DNA of 36,320 nt, taken from contig JAGBTK010000059.1 in assembly GCA_017631375.1 (NCBI GenBank), forward strand, positions 1 through 36,320. The letters are read 5' to 3'. The notes under the pieces are model-generated. The model was given only the letters and a program-made list of their open reading frames with translations, made no database searches and was not told the DNA's origin. Origin of the DNA: Tidjanibacter sp. (lineage in GTDB: Bacteria; Bacteroidota; Bacteroidia; Bacteroidales; Rikenellaceae). Position 1 is the stretch's first letter; each line of letters opens with the position of its first letter. This document shows, one piece after another, positions 15,526-23,103 of this stretch. Made by a program: the position numbers and the translations under genes.

Positions 15526-16755
15526 ATGGATAATAAGAAGGTAAATTATTCGGCTAAACTTTTTACTCCGCGCAGCTCGGCACAAAATCCGTTTATGCCG
15601 GTGGTGAGGAGTGTGTCGGACAATCGCTTCTGGCGTTGGGGTGATGACAACCTCTTCCCCGTTGCGCTCAGTCTGCTGGCACGGCAGAGTACCACACACC
15701 GCCGAATCATCAACGACAAGGCAGACTACATCTCCGGCAAGGGGCTCACTTGTGACGAGGGGTTGCCACATATCACCTCGCTGATCAAGTGCGCCAACCC
15801 GACGGGCGATACCCTGCGTAGTGTGCTCAACCGTTTGGCGATGGACAAGGCACTCTTCGGAAATGCCTTTGCTGAGGTGGTGACAGATGCAGAGCGCACC
15901 TTTCTGGCACTCTTCCATCAGGATGCCTCGTTGTGTCGCCTCTCGCGTGACGGGGAAGGGGTACTGCTCCACCACGATTGGAGTCGCTCCTCGTCAGGAG
16001 AGATGAAGTATCTGCCTCTTTTCCCCGCCTTTGCTGAGGGTGAGGACGGCAAACTACACTCAATAATCCACTACAAGGATTACGAACCGATGTTCTCACA
16101 CTATGGAGTACCGCCCTACATCGCAGGACTTGGCGTGTCGACAATCGCCTATAAGACAGATCGTTGGAATATATCGCGATTGGACAACTCCTTCCAGCTC
16201 TCGGGTGTGATGATGCTCGATGGCGGTGTGGATAATGACCAGCAGGCGGAGGAGTTGATGCGCTCGGCACAGCGTAAGTTTGCGGGGCAGCCCGGACAAG
16301 TGATGTTTATGATTAAGGATTGCTCGGATGGGGACTCGTCCCGCTTTATACCCATCACATCGACCAACGAGGGTGATTGGCGCGATCTGCACGATCAGGC
16401 GACAGGCGATATTGTCGTTGCCCACTCGTGGTTTCGATCCCTGAGCGGACTCGACTACGGCAACGGTTTCAATGCAGACCGCATCATTCACGAATACGAG
16501 GTGGCACTCAATACGGTGATTCTCGGTGAGCAGGCCGAGCTGCTGGAGCCTATCAAGGAGGCGATAGAGCTTGTCTGGGGCGAGGATGCCTCGTCGCTCA
16601 CCATCATCAATCAGCCACCCTCGCGCAGCAAACCCCTGTATATGAAGGTGTGGGAGGCAAGGCGTGCGGATGGTCTGGACTATGATCCTGACGACCCCGA
16701 ACAGCAGCTCTATGTGGCTCAGGTGACTAAATACGGACTTCAAAATGTTGGATAG
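15526..16755 (+). CDS. Phage portal protein
   Basis: The 409-residue portal forms the twelve-fold ring through which the terminase packages DNA. The family pattern is visible: DNLFPVALSLLARQSTTHRRIINDKADYISGKG (residues ~40-70), NRLAMDKALFGNAFAEVV, and the later PYIAGLGVSTIAYKTDRWNISRLDNSFQLSGVMML with QAEELMRSAQRKFAG, then the stem-like ALNTVILGEQAELLEPIKEAI. Length is a little short but normal for portals of this phylum. It follows an internal terminator and is separated from the capsid gene by the tube-like gene, unlike the usual terminase-portal-protease-capsid order. Confidence 0.87.
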   Translation: MDNKKVNYSAKLFTPRSSAQNPFMPVVRSVSDNRFWRWGDDNLFPVALSLLARQSTTHRRIINDKADYISGKGLTCDEGLPHITSLIKCANPTGDTLRSVLNRLAMDKALFGNAFAEVVTDAERTFLALFHQDASLCRLSRDGEGVLLHHDWSRSSSGEMKYLPLFPAFAEGEDGKLHSIIHYKDYEPMFSHYGVPPYIAGLGVSTIAYKTDRWNISRLDNSFQLSGVMMLDGGVDNDQQAEELMRSAQRKFAGQPGQVMFMIKDCSDGDSSRFIPITSTNEGDWRDLHDQATGDIVVAHSWFRSLSGLDYGNGFNADRIIHEYEVALNTVILGEQAELLEPIKEAIELVWGEDASSLTIINQPPSRSKPLYMKVWEARRADGLDYDPDDPEQQLYVAQVTKYGLQNVG

Positions 16756-16757
16756 CG

Positions 16758-17225
16758 ATGGAGAAAAAGATGATTACGGCTGAGGAGGTTGTGGAACTCG
16801 CCTTTGGTGGCGATGCACATCTGGATAGGGCGAAAATATCGGAAGGGGTTATCATTGCGGCACAGAATAAGTTTATCCGCCCCGTTTTAGGAGTGGTATA
16901 TGATTTGGCACACACTGCTCCCTACGCAGCATTTGTCAACGAGTGGGTTAAGTTGCCCCTTGCGCTCTATATCAAGTGGCTTTTGCTGCCCGAACTGATT
17001 GTTGAGGTGGGGGCGTCGGGTGTTGTGGTGCGCTCGTGCGAGGACTATGTGAGTGCCTCCTCGCAGCAACTCCGAGTGATGATGCAACGACTGCGCTCGG
17101 AGGCTGAGGCACTGCTGGACAGAGCGGTTGAGGAGCTCGAAAAGAACGCTTCGCTCTACACTGCCTACTCCGCGAAAGATAATGTGCGCTGCCGCACCCG
17201 AATAGTTGGCGGAGTGGTGATTTAA
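16758..17225 (+). CDS. Head-tail connector-type protein
   Basis: The 155-residue, mainly helical protein starts 2 nt after the portal stop codon (translational coupling likely). It has MITAEEVVELAFGGDAHLDRAKISEGVIIAAQNKFIRPVLG at the N-terminus and a long helix (SSQQLRVMMQRLRSEAEALLDRAVEELEKN) at 105-135. The size, helix content and place after the portal match gp6/connector proteins (DUF6712-like) of this phylum's phages. The function is by context; no catalytic motif is seen. Confidence 0.75.
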   Translation: MEKKMITAEEVVELAFGGDAHLDRAKISEGVIIAAQNKFIRPVLGVVYDLAHTAPYAAFVNEWVKLPLALYIKWLLLPELIVEVGASGVVVRSCEDYVSASSQQLRVMMQRLRSEAEALLDRAVEELEKNASLYTAYSAKDNVRCRTRIVGGVVI

Positions 17226-17252
17226 CTTTTTTACTAAACAAACAGAAATAAG

Positions 17253-17720
17253 ATGAAAACGCTAATTGAGCAAAAATGTTTAAAAATTGCAAGTGGGGTG
17301 GTGGCGGGATGTGCAGGGCTCTTTGCGCCTGCCGTGCCACTGATGATGGCTGCACTGATGTTTATGGTGGTTGACTTTGTGACAGGTGTTCTGGCCGACC
17401 GAAGGATTGCGCAGAGCAACGAACAAGAGTGGCACTTTGAGAGTCGCAGGGCGTGGTGTAGTGTGAGGAAGATATCGCTGGTGATGGTCGGAATCGTGAT
17501 GGCTTCGGCTCTTGACGGCATTCTGGCTGGAGTAATCGGAGTGGATATTGCCAAGATATACACAGGCTTTGTTTGCGGAGTGGAGTTCTGGAGCTATCTC
17601 GAAAATGCCTCAGTACTCTCCGATAAGAAACTATTTCGCTCGCTGCGCAGTTTGGTTGGCGACCGACTGAGAAAAGTGACGGGCGACACTGTAAAAATCG
17701 GTGACAATGGGGCAGAGTAG
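17253..17720 (+). CDS. Phage holin (holin_4 family-like)
   Basis: The 155-residue membrane protein has about three to four hydrophobic segments: residues ~13-45 (ASGVVAGCAGLFAPAVPLMMAALMFMVVDFVTGVLAD), ~75-98 (LVMVGIVMASALDGILAGVIG) and ~105-122 (YTGFVCGVEFWSYLENASVL). The D-F-V-T-G-V-L-A-D motif and the basic tail are typical of Phage_holin_4 proteins, which open the inner membrane so that the endolysin can escape. Its last codons overlap the lysin gene by 14 nt. Retention of a holin means that particle release by lysis is plausible. Confidence 0.85.
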   Translation: MKTLIEQKCLKIASGVVAGCAGLFAPAVPLMMAALMFMVVDFVTGVLADRRIAQSNEQEWHFESRRAWCSVRKISLVMVGIVMASALDGILAGVIGVDIAKIYTGFVCGVEFWSYLENASVLSDKKLFRSLRSLVGDRLRKVTGDTVKIGDNGAE

Positions 17721-18126
17721 GGGGCTTAGGAATAACAATCCGGGCAATATCCGCCATTCGGCAGGCGTTACTTACCTCGGAGAGATTAAAGGTGCGGACA
17801 AGGAGTTCCGCACCTTTCGAACAATGAGTTTGGGCTATCGTGCAATTTTTGTGGTGCTGCATACCTATTGTCTGCGCTACGGTATCCGTACCCTCCGCGA
17901 GGCGATAGAGCGTTGGGCACCACCCACCGAGAACAACACTTCGGCCTATGTCGGGTTTGTTGTTCGTGAGAGTGGCAGGAGCGAGAACGAGCCATACGAC
18001 ACTCTCTCGGCAGAGGATATGATACCGATTGTGGAGGCTGTTTCGAGGATGGAGAATGGTGTGAGTGCTGTGGCTGAGGAGGTTGCTGAGGGGTGGTGGC
18101 TTTTTCATAAGGACTACAAGAGGTAG
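17707..18126 (+). CDS. Endolysin/structural protein P5-like (GLRNNNPGNIR family)
   Basis: The 139-residue protein starts at the ATG at 17707, overlapping the holin. The motif GLRNNNPGNIR at residues 6-16, followed by FRTFRTMSLGYRAIFV and ERWAPPTENNTSAYVGFV, is shared with a family annotated in Bacteroidota prophages as 'structural protein P5' or muramidase-like, and with lysozyme-like proteins whose R-N-N-N-P-G-N motif is part of the fold. The typical catalytic Glu is not obvious to me, so peptidoglycan cleavage is likely from the family and the holin neighbour rather than shown. It ends the operon; a G+C hairpin (18122-18139) overlaps its stop codon but lacks a T run. Confidence 0.7.
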   Translation: MGQSRGLRNNNPGNIRHSAGVTYLGEIKGADKEFRTFRTMSLGYRAIFVVLHTYCLRYGIRTLREAIERWAPPTENNTSAYVGFVVRESGRSENEPYDTLSAEDMIPIVEAVSRMENGVSAVAEEVAEGWWLFHKDYKR

Positions 18127-18217
18127 CGTTACGGCTACCCGGTTAGTTGCTATTGCTCTGCCGATCCTGCTGCTCGCAGACTGCGGAAGGTGTAGAAAAT
18201 GAAAATAGAGCGGAAAT

Positions 18218-18248
18218 TTTGCAGTTCGGGCTAAAAGATATATCTTTG
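18218..18248 (+). promoter_or_regulatory. metK promoter
   Basis: TTTG (18218-18221), 19 nt and TATCTTTG (18241-18248) match the consensus. The predicted start near 18252-18254 coincides with the 5' strand of the riboswitch stem P1, so the mRNA would begin with the riboswitch. Confidence 0.85.
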
Positions 18249-18250
18249 CG

Positions 18251-18301
18251 CCGTGGAACGATTTGGCCGCTTGCAGACCACGTTAAAAAAGTGCTAAAAT
18301 G
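18251..18301 (+). promoter_or_regulatory. SAM-II riboswitch in the metK leader
   Basis: The sequence matches the SAM-II class, a small H-type pseudoknot. P1 pairs CGTGG (18252-18256) with CCACG (18278-18282). The pseudoknot P2 pairs CGCTT (18268-18272) with AAGTG (18289-18293). The conserved blocks GATTT in the loop, TTGCA before the P1 3' strand, CGTTAAA after it and GCTAAAA at the 3' end are all present. S-adenosylmethionine binding would stabilise the pseudoknot and lower expression of metK, the enzyme that makes SAM. SAM-II is known from Alphaproteobacteria and Bacteroidota. This is recognised by eye, not scored by a covariance model. Confidence 0.85.
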
Positions 18302-18375
18302 CATCTCTTTTACTATGGCTCATCTCTGAGTTTGGTTGGGTGATGAAAATCTGCAAGCCCGCTATTTCCAATTAA
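18299..18375 (+). other. Two overlapping mini-ORFs in the metK leader
   Basis: An ATG at 18299 lies inside the 3' end of the riboswitch (GCTAAAATG) and opens a 14-codon frame (MHLFYYGSSLSLVG) ending in TGA at 18341-18343. The next ATG overlaps that stop codon (TGATG, start 18343) and opens a 10-codon frame (MKICKPAISN) ending at 18375. metK starts 31 nt later. The usual SAM-II element sits next to the controlled start codon; here it is about 105 nt from metK and next to the first mini-ORF. Both could be coincidental. Confidence 0.3.
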
Positions 18376-18406
18376 ATTGATTATTAATAATTTAAAGGAA
18401 TAAAAG

Positions 18407-19702
18407 ATGAGTTTTTTGTTTACTTCCGAGTCGGTGTCCGAGGGACATCCCGATAAGGTTTCGGATCAGATTTCCGACGCAATTCTTGATGAGTTTCTTC
18501 GCCACGACGCTACCTCTAAGGTGGCGTGCGAGACTCTTTGCACAACAGGTATGGTAATGGTTGCAGGTGAGGTGCGCTCCTCGGCATATGTCGATGTACA
18601 GGAGGTGGCACGCCGCGTGATTAATCGCATCGGCTACACCAAGAGCGAGTACCAGTTCGACGGTAATTCGTGCGGTATCCTCTCGGCAATTCACGAGCAG
18701 TCCAAGGATATCAATCGCGGTGTTGTTCGCGAGGAGGAGAGCGAGCAGGGTGCTGGCGATCAGGGTATTATGTTTGGCTACGCTTGCAACGAGACCCGCG
18801 AGCTGATGCCCGCAACCTTGATGTTGGCGCACGTTATTCTGAAAGAGTTGGCGGTGATTCGCAGAGAGGGCGAGGTAATGACCTATCTCCGTCCCGATGC
18901 AAAGAGCCAGGTGACTATCGAGTACGACAACGAGGGCAATCCTCAGCGCGTACATACCATCGTTGTTTCGACCCAGCACGATGAGTTTATCGTGGCAGGC
19001 GAGGGTCGCAGCGAGTCGGAGGCTGAGGCTCAGATGGCTGCAAGCATCAAGGAGGATGTTCGCACAATTCTGATCCCCAGAGTGAAAGCTCGTCTGGAGA
19101 GAGCAGGCGATAAACTCGCTGAGCTTATTGGCGAGGAGTATATCCTCCATGTTAACCCCACAGGTAAGTTTGTGATCGGTGGTCCTCACGGCGATACTGG
19201 TCTGACCGGCCGTAAAATTATTGTAGATACTTACGGTGGTCGTGGTGCGCACGGTGGCGGTGCCTTCTCGGGTAAGGACTCCTCGAAGGTGGACCGTTCG
19301 GCAGCTTATGCTGCACGCCATATCGCAAAGAACCTGGTAGCAGCAGGTGTTGCAGACCGTATTCTGGTGCAGCTCTCCTATGCTATCGGCATCGCACAGC
19401 CTCTGAGCATTTTTGTAGATACTTATGGCACTTCGCAGGTTAGCGTGAGCGATGGTGAGATTGCAAATATGATTGGTGAGGCATTTGATCTCCGTCCCCA
19501 CGCTATCGTTAAGCGTTTCGGCTTGAAGAATCCTATCTTCGAGGCTACCGCATCATACGGTCACTTCGGCAACCGCCCCTATACTCAGGAGATTACCGTA
19601 TATGACGAGCAGGGTGTCGCTACCAAGCGCGAGGTTGAGTTCTTCGGTTGGGAGAAACTCGACGAGGTGGAGAATATGAAAAAACTCTTTGCACTCGCAT
19701 AA
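18407..19702 (+). CDS. metK: S-adenosylmethionine synthase
   Basis: The 431-residue enzyme makes SAM from methionine and ATP. The N-terminal [21 protein letters not shown] holds the ATP/Mg-binding His-Pro-Asp-Lys (14-17). Further signatures are [12 protein letters not shown], the [28 protein letters not shown] block and [17 protein letters not shown]. Length and motifs are complete, so the enzyme should be active; the protein is slightly longer at the C-terminus than in enterobacteria, as is usual in this phylum. The upstream SAM-II element makes this a feedback-controlled gene. The hydrolase gene begins 4 nt after its stop codon. Confidence 0.97.
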   Translation: MSFLFTSESVSEGHPDKVSDQISDAILDEFLRHDATSKVACETLCTTGMVMVAGEVRSSAYVDVQEVARRVINRIGYTKSEYQFDGNSCGILSAIHEQSKDINRGVVREEESEQGAGDQGIMFGYACNETRELMPATLMLAHVILKELAVIRREGEVMTYLRPDAKSQVTIEYDNEGNPQRVHTIVVSTQHDEFIVAGEGRSESEAEAQMAASIKEDVRTILIPRVKARLERAGDKLAELIGEEYILHVNPTGKFVIGGPHGDTGLTGRKIIVDTYGGRGAHGGGAFSGKDSSKVDRSAAYAARHIAKNLVAAGVADRILVQLSYAIGIAQPLSIFVDTYGTSQVSVSDGEIANMIGEAFDLRPHAIVKRFGLKNPIFEATASYGHFGNRPYTQEITVYDEQGVATKREVEFFGWEKLDEVENMKKLFALA

Positions 19703-19706
19703 GGTA

Positions 19707-20495
19707 ATGGAGAAATTTTTATTGTCGCGAGGTGTGGCTTTGATGGTGAGCGATAGCGGGGGCGAACTCCCTGCTATGCTCCTCCTTCACGGCTATCTCT
19801 CCTCAGGCGATGTCTTTGACGACCTTACAGCCAAACTGAAAAAGGAGTACCGCGTTATCAGCCTCGACCTGCCCGGTGCGGGTATCTCGGAGGTGGTTGG
19901 CGAGGTGCACACGATGGAGTGGATGGCCGATGTGGTGGCCGGCGTTCTGGAGCAGTGCGGTGTGGAGCGCGCTACGGTGGTTGGTCACTCGATGGGTGGC
20001 TATGTGGCGTTGGAGTTGCTTCGTGCCAAGCCTGAGATGGTCGAGAAGTTGGTGCTGATGCAGGCACTGCCCGTTGCCGACTCCGACGAGAAGCAGGCAG
20101 AGCGAGAACGCGAGTTGCGTGTGCTTGCCGAGGGCAAGAAGGATATGTTGGCACGACTGACACCCGAACACTCATTTGCCCCTCAGAACCGTAAGCGTAT
20201 GGCAGAGGAGATGGAGGCGATGGCCGAAAGAATCATCCTCACCGAGGATGAGGGAGCAATGGCACAGCTGCGCGGACTGCTCGCACGCGGTGACCAGAGC
20301 GATGTACTGAAAGGCTCATCGGTGCCTCTCTGCTTTATTTTCGGTCGCCACGATGAGCGAGTGAGCCCCGAGTGTGCTGAGAAAGTGGCTGCTGAATATC
20401 CTGAGGCTCAGGTGCTTTGGCTTGAAGAGTCTGGACACTTTGGATTCATTGAAGAGCCTGAGAAGGTGGTCGATGTGCTGCTCAGCAAAGCATAG
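19707..20495 (+). CDS. Alpha/beta hydrolase
   Basis: The 262-residue enzyme has the nucleophile elbow GHSMGG with Ser95, an acid in GRHDERV and the catalytic His in SGHFGFIEEPEKV. The N-terminal HGYLSSGDVFDDL supplies the oxyanion His-Gly. The domain between ~130 and ~205 is a helical cap. I chose ATG 19707 (MEKFLL), 4 nt after metK, rather than the upstream start that overlaps metK. The substrate is unknown; carboxylesterase, thioesterase and BioH-like enzymes share this layout. Being directly after metK it is probably in the same SAM-controlled mRNA. Confidence 0.88.
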   Translation: MEKFLLSRGVALMVSDSGGELPAMLLLHGYLSSGDVFDDLTAKLKKEYRVISLDLPGAGISEVVGEVHTMEWMADVVAGVLEQCGVERATVVGHSMGGYVALELLRAKPEMVEKLVLMQALPVADSDEKQAERERELRVLAEGKKDMLARLTPEHSFAPQNRKRMAEEMEAMAERIILTEDEGAMAQLRGLLARGDQSDVLKGSSVPLCFIFGRHDERVSPECAEKVAAEYPEAQVLWLEESGHFGFIEEPEKVVDVLLSKA

Positions 20496-20521
20496 ATATA
20501 CCTAAACAAAATCAAACAAAT

Positions 20522-21586
20522 ATGAAAAAACTATTTTATGTTGCGGTGCTCGCTTTTGTAGCATCATTTATGCTGTATGGTTGCTCGGAGCCGAAAGAGC
20601 CTAAGCAGGAGATTAGAAACTGGGTATGGGTAACTCCTCATCTATGTGAGGGTGAGGCCGAGTGGACTGAGTTACTTAGCTCGTACAAAGAGGCAGGTAT
20701 TGATGCCGTATTGGTCGAGAACGAGGTTCCTGAGGGTATATTCGCTGCCGGCGAGAAGAGCGGAGTGGAGATTCATCTCTGGTGGTGGTGTGTAAATCGC
20801 CGTGGCGATGAGCAAGCTCATCAGCACCCTGAATGGTTTGCTGTAAATAAGAATGGTCTCTCCTGCTACGACAATCCCCCCTATGTAGATTACTACAAAT
20901 GGGTATGCCCCTCGCAGCCAGAGGTGCAGGAGTATCTGTTACAGCGATTTGAGGAGGTGTGTCAGATCGACTCGCTCAGTGGTGTGAGCCTTGACTATGT
21001 GCGATACTCTGATGCAATACTGCCCGTGACACTCCAGCCTAATTATGGTATTGTCCAAGATAAGGTATATCCCGAGTGGGACTACTGCTATTGCGACTAT
21101 TGCCGTGAGGAGTTTAAGCAACTCTACGGCATTGATCCTATGGATATTGAGGAGCCCTCAGAGCACGAGGAGTGGATGCGCTGGCGCTGGGATTCGATAA
21201 CCAAAGTAGTAAATCAGATGGTTGAGATTGCTCATCGCTACGGCAAGACGATAACCGCTTCGGTATTCCCGACACCCGAGATGTCGCGCCAGATGGTGCG
21301 TCAGGACTGGTCGGCCTGGAATCTTGACTATGTGTTGCCGATGATGTACCATAACTTCTATGCCGAAGATATTGAGTGGATTGCCGACTGCGTGGAGGAG
21401 AGCCTGACCGAAGTTGACTATCCTGTATATGCCGGTATTATGATGGGACGCAATGCAGATCCACAGCAGATTGTCGATATCTACAACCTTGTGCGCGAGC
21501 GTGGTGGTGCAGGAGTGAGTGTGTTCTCCGGTGGTTCGTTTAGCGAGGCCCAGCGTGAGGCTCTGGGGCGTCGTATGACCGAATAA
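20522..21586 (+). CDS. Glycoside-hydrolase-like lipoprotein (GHL10/YngK-type)
   Basis: This 354-residue lipoprotein has a signal peptide and lipobox (LYGC, Cys21). The body (WVWVTPHL... IDAVLVENEVPEGI... GVEIHLWWWCVNR, GVSLDYVRYSDA, FPTPEMSRQMVRQDWSAWNLDYVLPMMYHNFY) has the layout of the TIM-barrel glycoside hydrolase-like family GHL10, with a conserved Asp-Tyr-x-Arg-Tyr after strand 4. CDYC at ~193-196 may bind metal. The substrate is unknown, presumably a surface or host polysaccharide. The gene lies 26 nt after the hydrolase and 2 nt before the CBM9-like gene, so the two are likely a functional pair. Confidence 0.8.
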   Translation: MKKLFYVAVLAFVASFMLYGCSEPKEPKQEIRNWVWVTPHLCEGEAEWTELLSSYKEAGIDAVLVENEVPEGIFAAGEKSGVEIHLWWWCVNRRGDEQAHQHPEWFAVNKNGLSCYDNPPYVDYYKWVCPSQPEVQEYLLQRFEEVCQIDSLSGVSLDYVRYSDAILPVTLQPNYGIVQDKVYPEWDYCYCDYCREEFKQLYGIDPMDIEEPSEHEEWMRWRWDSITKVVNQMVEIAHRYGKTITASVFPTPEMSRQMVRQDWSAWNLDYVLPMMYHNFYAEDIEWIADCVEESLTEVDYPVYAGIMMGRNADPQQIVDIYNLVRERGGAGVSVFSGGSFSEAQREALGRRMTE

Positions 21587-21588
21587 CT

Positions 21589-22311
21589 ATGCATAGACTA
21601 CTATTGATACTCACCGCTTCGCTGCTATATGTGTCGGCTGCGGCACAAACTCCGGCACAACTCAGTGTGCCACGCTTGCAACTCACTTCGGGTGGTGAGT
21701 GGTGGCAGGAGATAGATGCAGCGATGGAGAATGGCGATGTGCCATTTGTGATGATTGACCGGGTGGGCTGGTCGGAGCAATATCCGTACAAGCCACAAGT
21801 GAAGTTCCGAATAGCATATACTGAGAGCGATATTCTACTACAATATGATGTGGTGGAACAGGGTACAAGGGCTACCTGGGGCACTGATGAGGGTGCGCGA
21901 CCATATATGGACTCGTGTGTCGAGTTTTTTGTAGCCCCTTACTCGGATAGCCTCTACTACAACTTGGAGGTTACCTGTATTGGTGTTGCAACTTTCGATG
22001 GAGGTCCGATGGGTGGTGAGAGACCACGAGCGGGTAGTGAGGTAATGCAACAAATACGCCGTCACTCCTCTTTGGGTGCTGAGCCTTTTGGCGATACCTC
22101 CGAACAGACTCAGTGGCGCTTGACGATAGCAATGCCAATCAATCTGATATTGCCCGATGGCGAGAGTATCGAGGGGCGTACAATGAGGGCCAACTTCTAC
22201 AAATGTGGTGACCAAATGGCAGTACCGCACTATCTGAGTTGGTCGCCCATAGAGTGGTCAAGACCCAATTTCCATCTGCCCGACCAATTCGGATATTTGC
22301 AGTTTGAGTAG
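21589..22311 (+). CDS. Secreted carbohydrate-binding (CBM9-like) protein
   Basis: The 240-residue protein has a cleavable signal peptide (MHRLLLILTASLLYVSAAAQ, SPase I site AAAQ-T). The rest is a beta-sandwich: VKFRIAYTESDILLQYDVVEQGTRA, DSCVEFFVAPYSDSLYYNLEVTCIG, WRLTIAMPINLILPDG, and ends NFHLPDQFGYLQF, the pattern of CBM9-like domains (PF16011 type) that bind sugars through aromatic residues. It follows the GHL10-like lipoprotein by 2 nt, so a common transcript and a shared glycan substrate are likely. Confidence 0.8.
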   Translation: MHRLLLILTASLLYVSAAAQTPAQLSVPRLQLTSGGEWWQEIDAAMENGDVPFVMIDRVGWSEQYPYKPQVKFRIAYTESDILLQYDVVEQGTRATWGTDEGARPYMDSCVEFFVAPYSDSLYYNLEVTCIGVATFDGGPMGGERPRAGSEVMQQIRRHSSLGAEPFGDTSEQTQWRLTIAMPINLILPDGESIEGRTMRANFYKCGDQMAVPHYLSWSPIEWSRPNFHLPDQFGYLQFE

Positions 22312-22334
22312 CAACCGCGTTCTGCGTGATTATA

Positions 22335-22373
22335 TTAAAGCCGTGAATAACTCACTGTTATTCACGGCTTTAA
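22335..22373. terminator. Perfect 16-bp bidirectional terminator between convergent units
   Basis: TTAAAGCCGTGAATAA (22335-22350) and TTATTCACGGCTTTAA (22358-22373) are exact complements around a 7-nt loop. It closes the metK unit from the left and the polysaccharide-export unit from the right. Confidence 0.95.
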
Positions 22374-22396
22374 TTATCTGAAATGTGGAGTGCAAT

Positions 22397-23080
22397 CTAC
22401 CACTTCGCCTCTACTGCGTGTTGCAGGAGGATCTTGATATCTGTCAGTTCGTTGAGGTTGAGTTTGTTGCTGGTGACATACTCGCGCAACTCTGCCTTAT
22501 TCTTAGCGAAGGGTTTCTCAAGACTCTTGATGGTATTTGCGCGGTAGAACTTGTTCTTACGCACCACATAATACTCGTAGTGCTCCTCAAACACAAAGAG
22601 TTGATTGCTACTGAGTACGAACTGTCCGGTAGCCTCGTCGTAGTTCCTCACACGGTGCGAGCCGCTGGCAATCGACTGACCACCATAATCGCCTGCCGAG
22701 TGTGCCTCATTCTTTGCGGTGAGGTAGGAGATGCAGGTAATCGACATATCGCCATAGTCGCCCAAAATCTCAAACCACTTGCTGCCACGCCACACAAAAC
22801 GGCGGTCAACCATATCGACATACGATACCTGAGAGGGATCGGCAATATCCATCACCGTACCATCATTGTTCTTAAACTGGATGGTTTTGGTGTATAGGTT
22901 GTAGTTCAACAGACCCTGTGTGCGGGTGCCATTATTCAAAATCACCTGACCTGCAACGAATCCGGGGTACTTATAGAGTACCTTGGTCTGATCCTCGCCC
23001 TCACGCAACTCACGAATCTGCTGTGCAGAGAGAGTCATAGAGGAGATAAGGAGGGCTAATAATAGTAAAACTCTTTTCAT
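22397..23080 (-). CDS. Secreted protein of the polysaccharide export unit (unknown)
   Basis: The 227-residue protein has an SPase I signal peptide (MKRVLLLLALLISSMTLSAQQ). The mature part is beta-rich and begins IRELREGEDQTKVLYKYPGF; the block IQFKNNDGTVMDIADPSQVSYVDM is in its middle and the C-terminus is Lys-rich and helical (KNKAELREYVTSNKLNLNELTDIKILLQHAVEA). No named family is recognised. It is the last gene of the leftward unit, 23 nt after the Wzz gene, so it may be a periplasmic or outer-membrane accessory of export. Confidence 0.75.
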   Translation of the reverse strand: MKRVLLLLALLISSMTLSAQQIRELREGEDQTKVLYKYPGFVAGQVILNNGTRTQGLLNYNLYTKTIQFKNNDGTVMDIADPSQVSYVDMVDRRFVWRGSKWFEILGDYGDMSITCISYLTAKNEAHSAGDYGGQSIASGSHRVRNYDEATGQFVLSSNQLFVFEEHYEYYVVRKNKFYRANTIKSLEKPFAKNKAELREYVTSNKLNLNELTDIKILLQHAVEAKW

Positions 23081-23103
23081 AACACCTATCTGTTTGTAAT
23101 TAT

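Noticed and set aside
18122-18139. Terminator after the lysin-like gene
   Set aside because: GGTAGC/GCTACC is only 6 bp and overlaps the stop codon, and there is no T run. It was not listed as a terminator.
18147-18329. 60-residue ORF upstream of metK
   Set aside because: It runs through the metK promoter and the riboswitch. Its start lies before the mapped-type promoter and no homologous pattern is seen.
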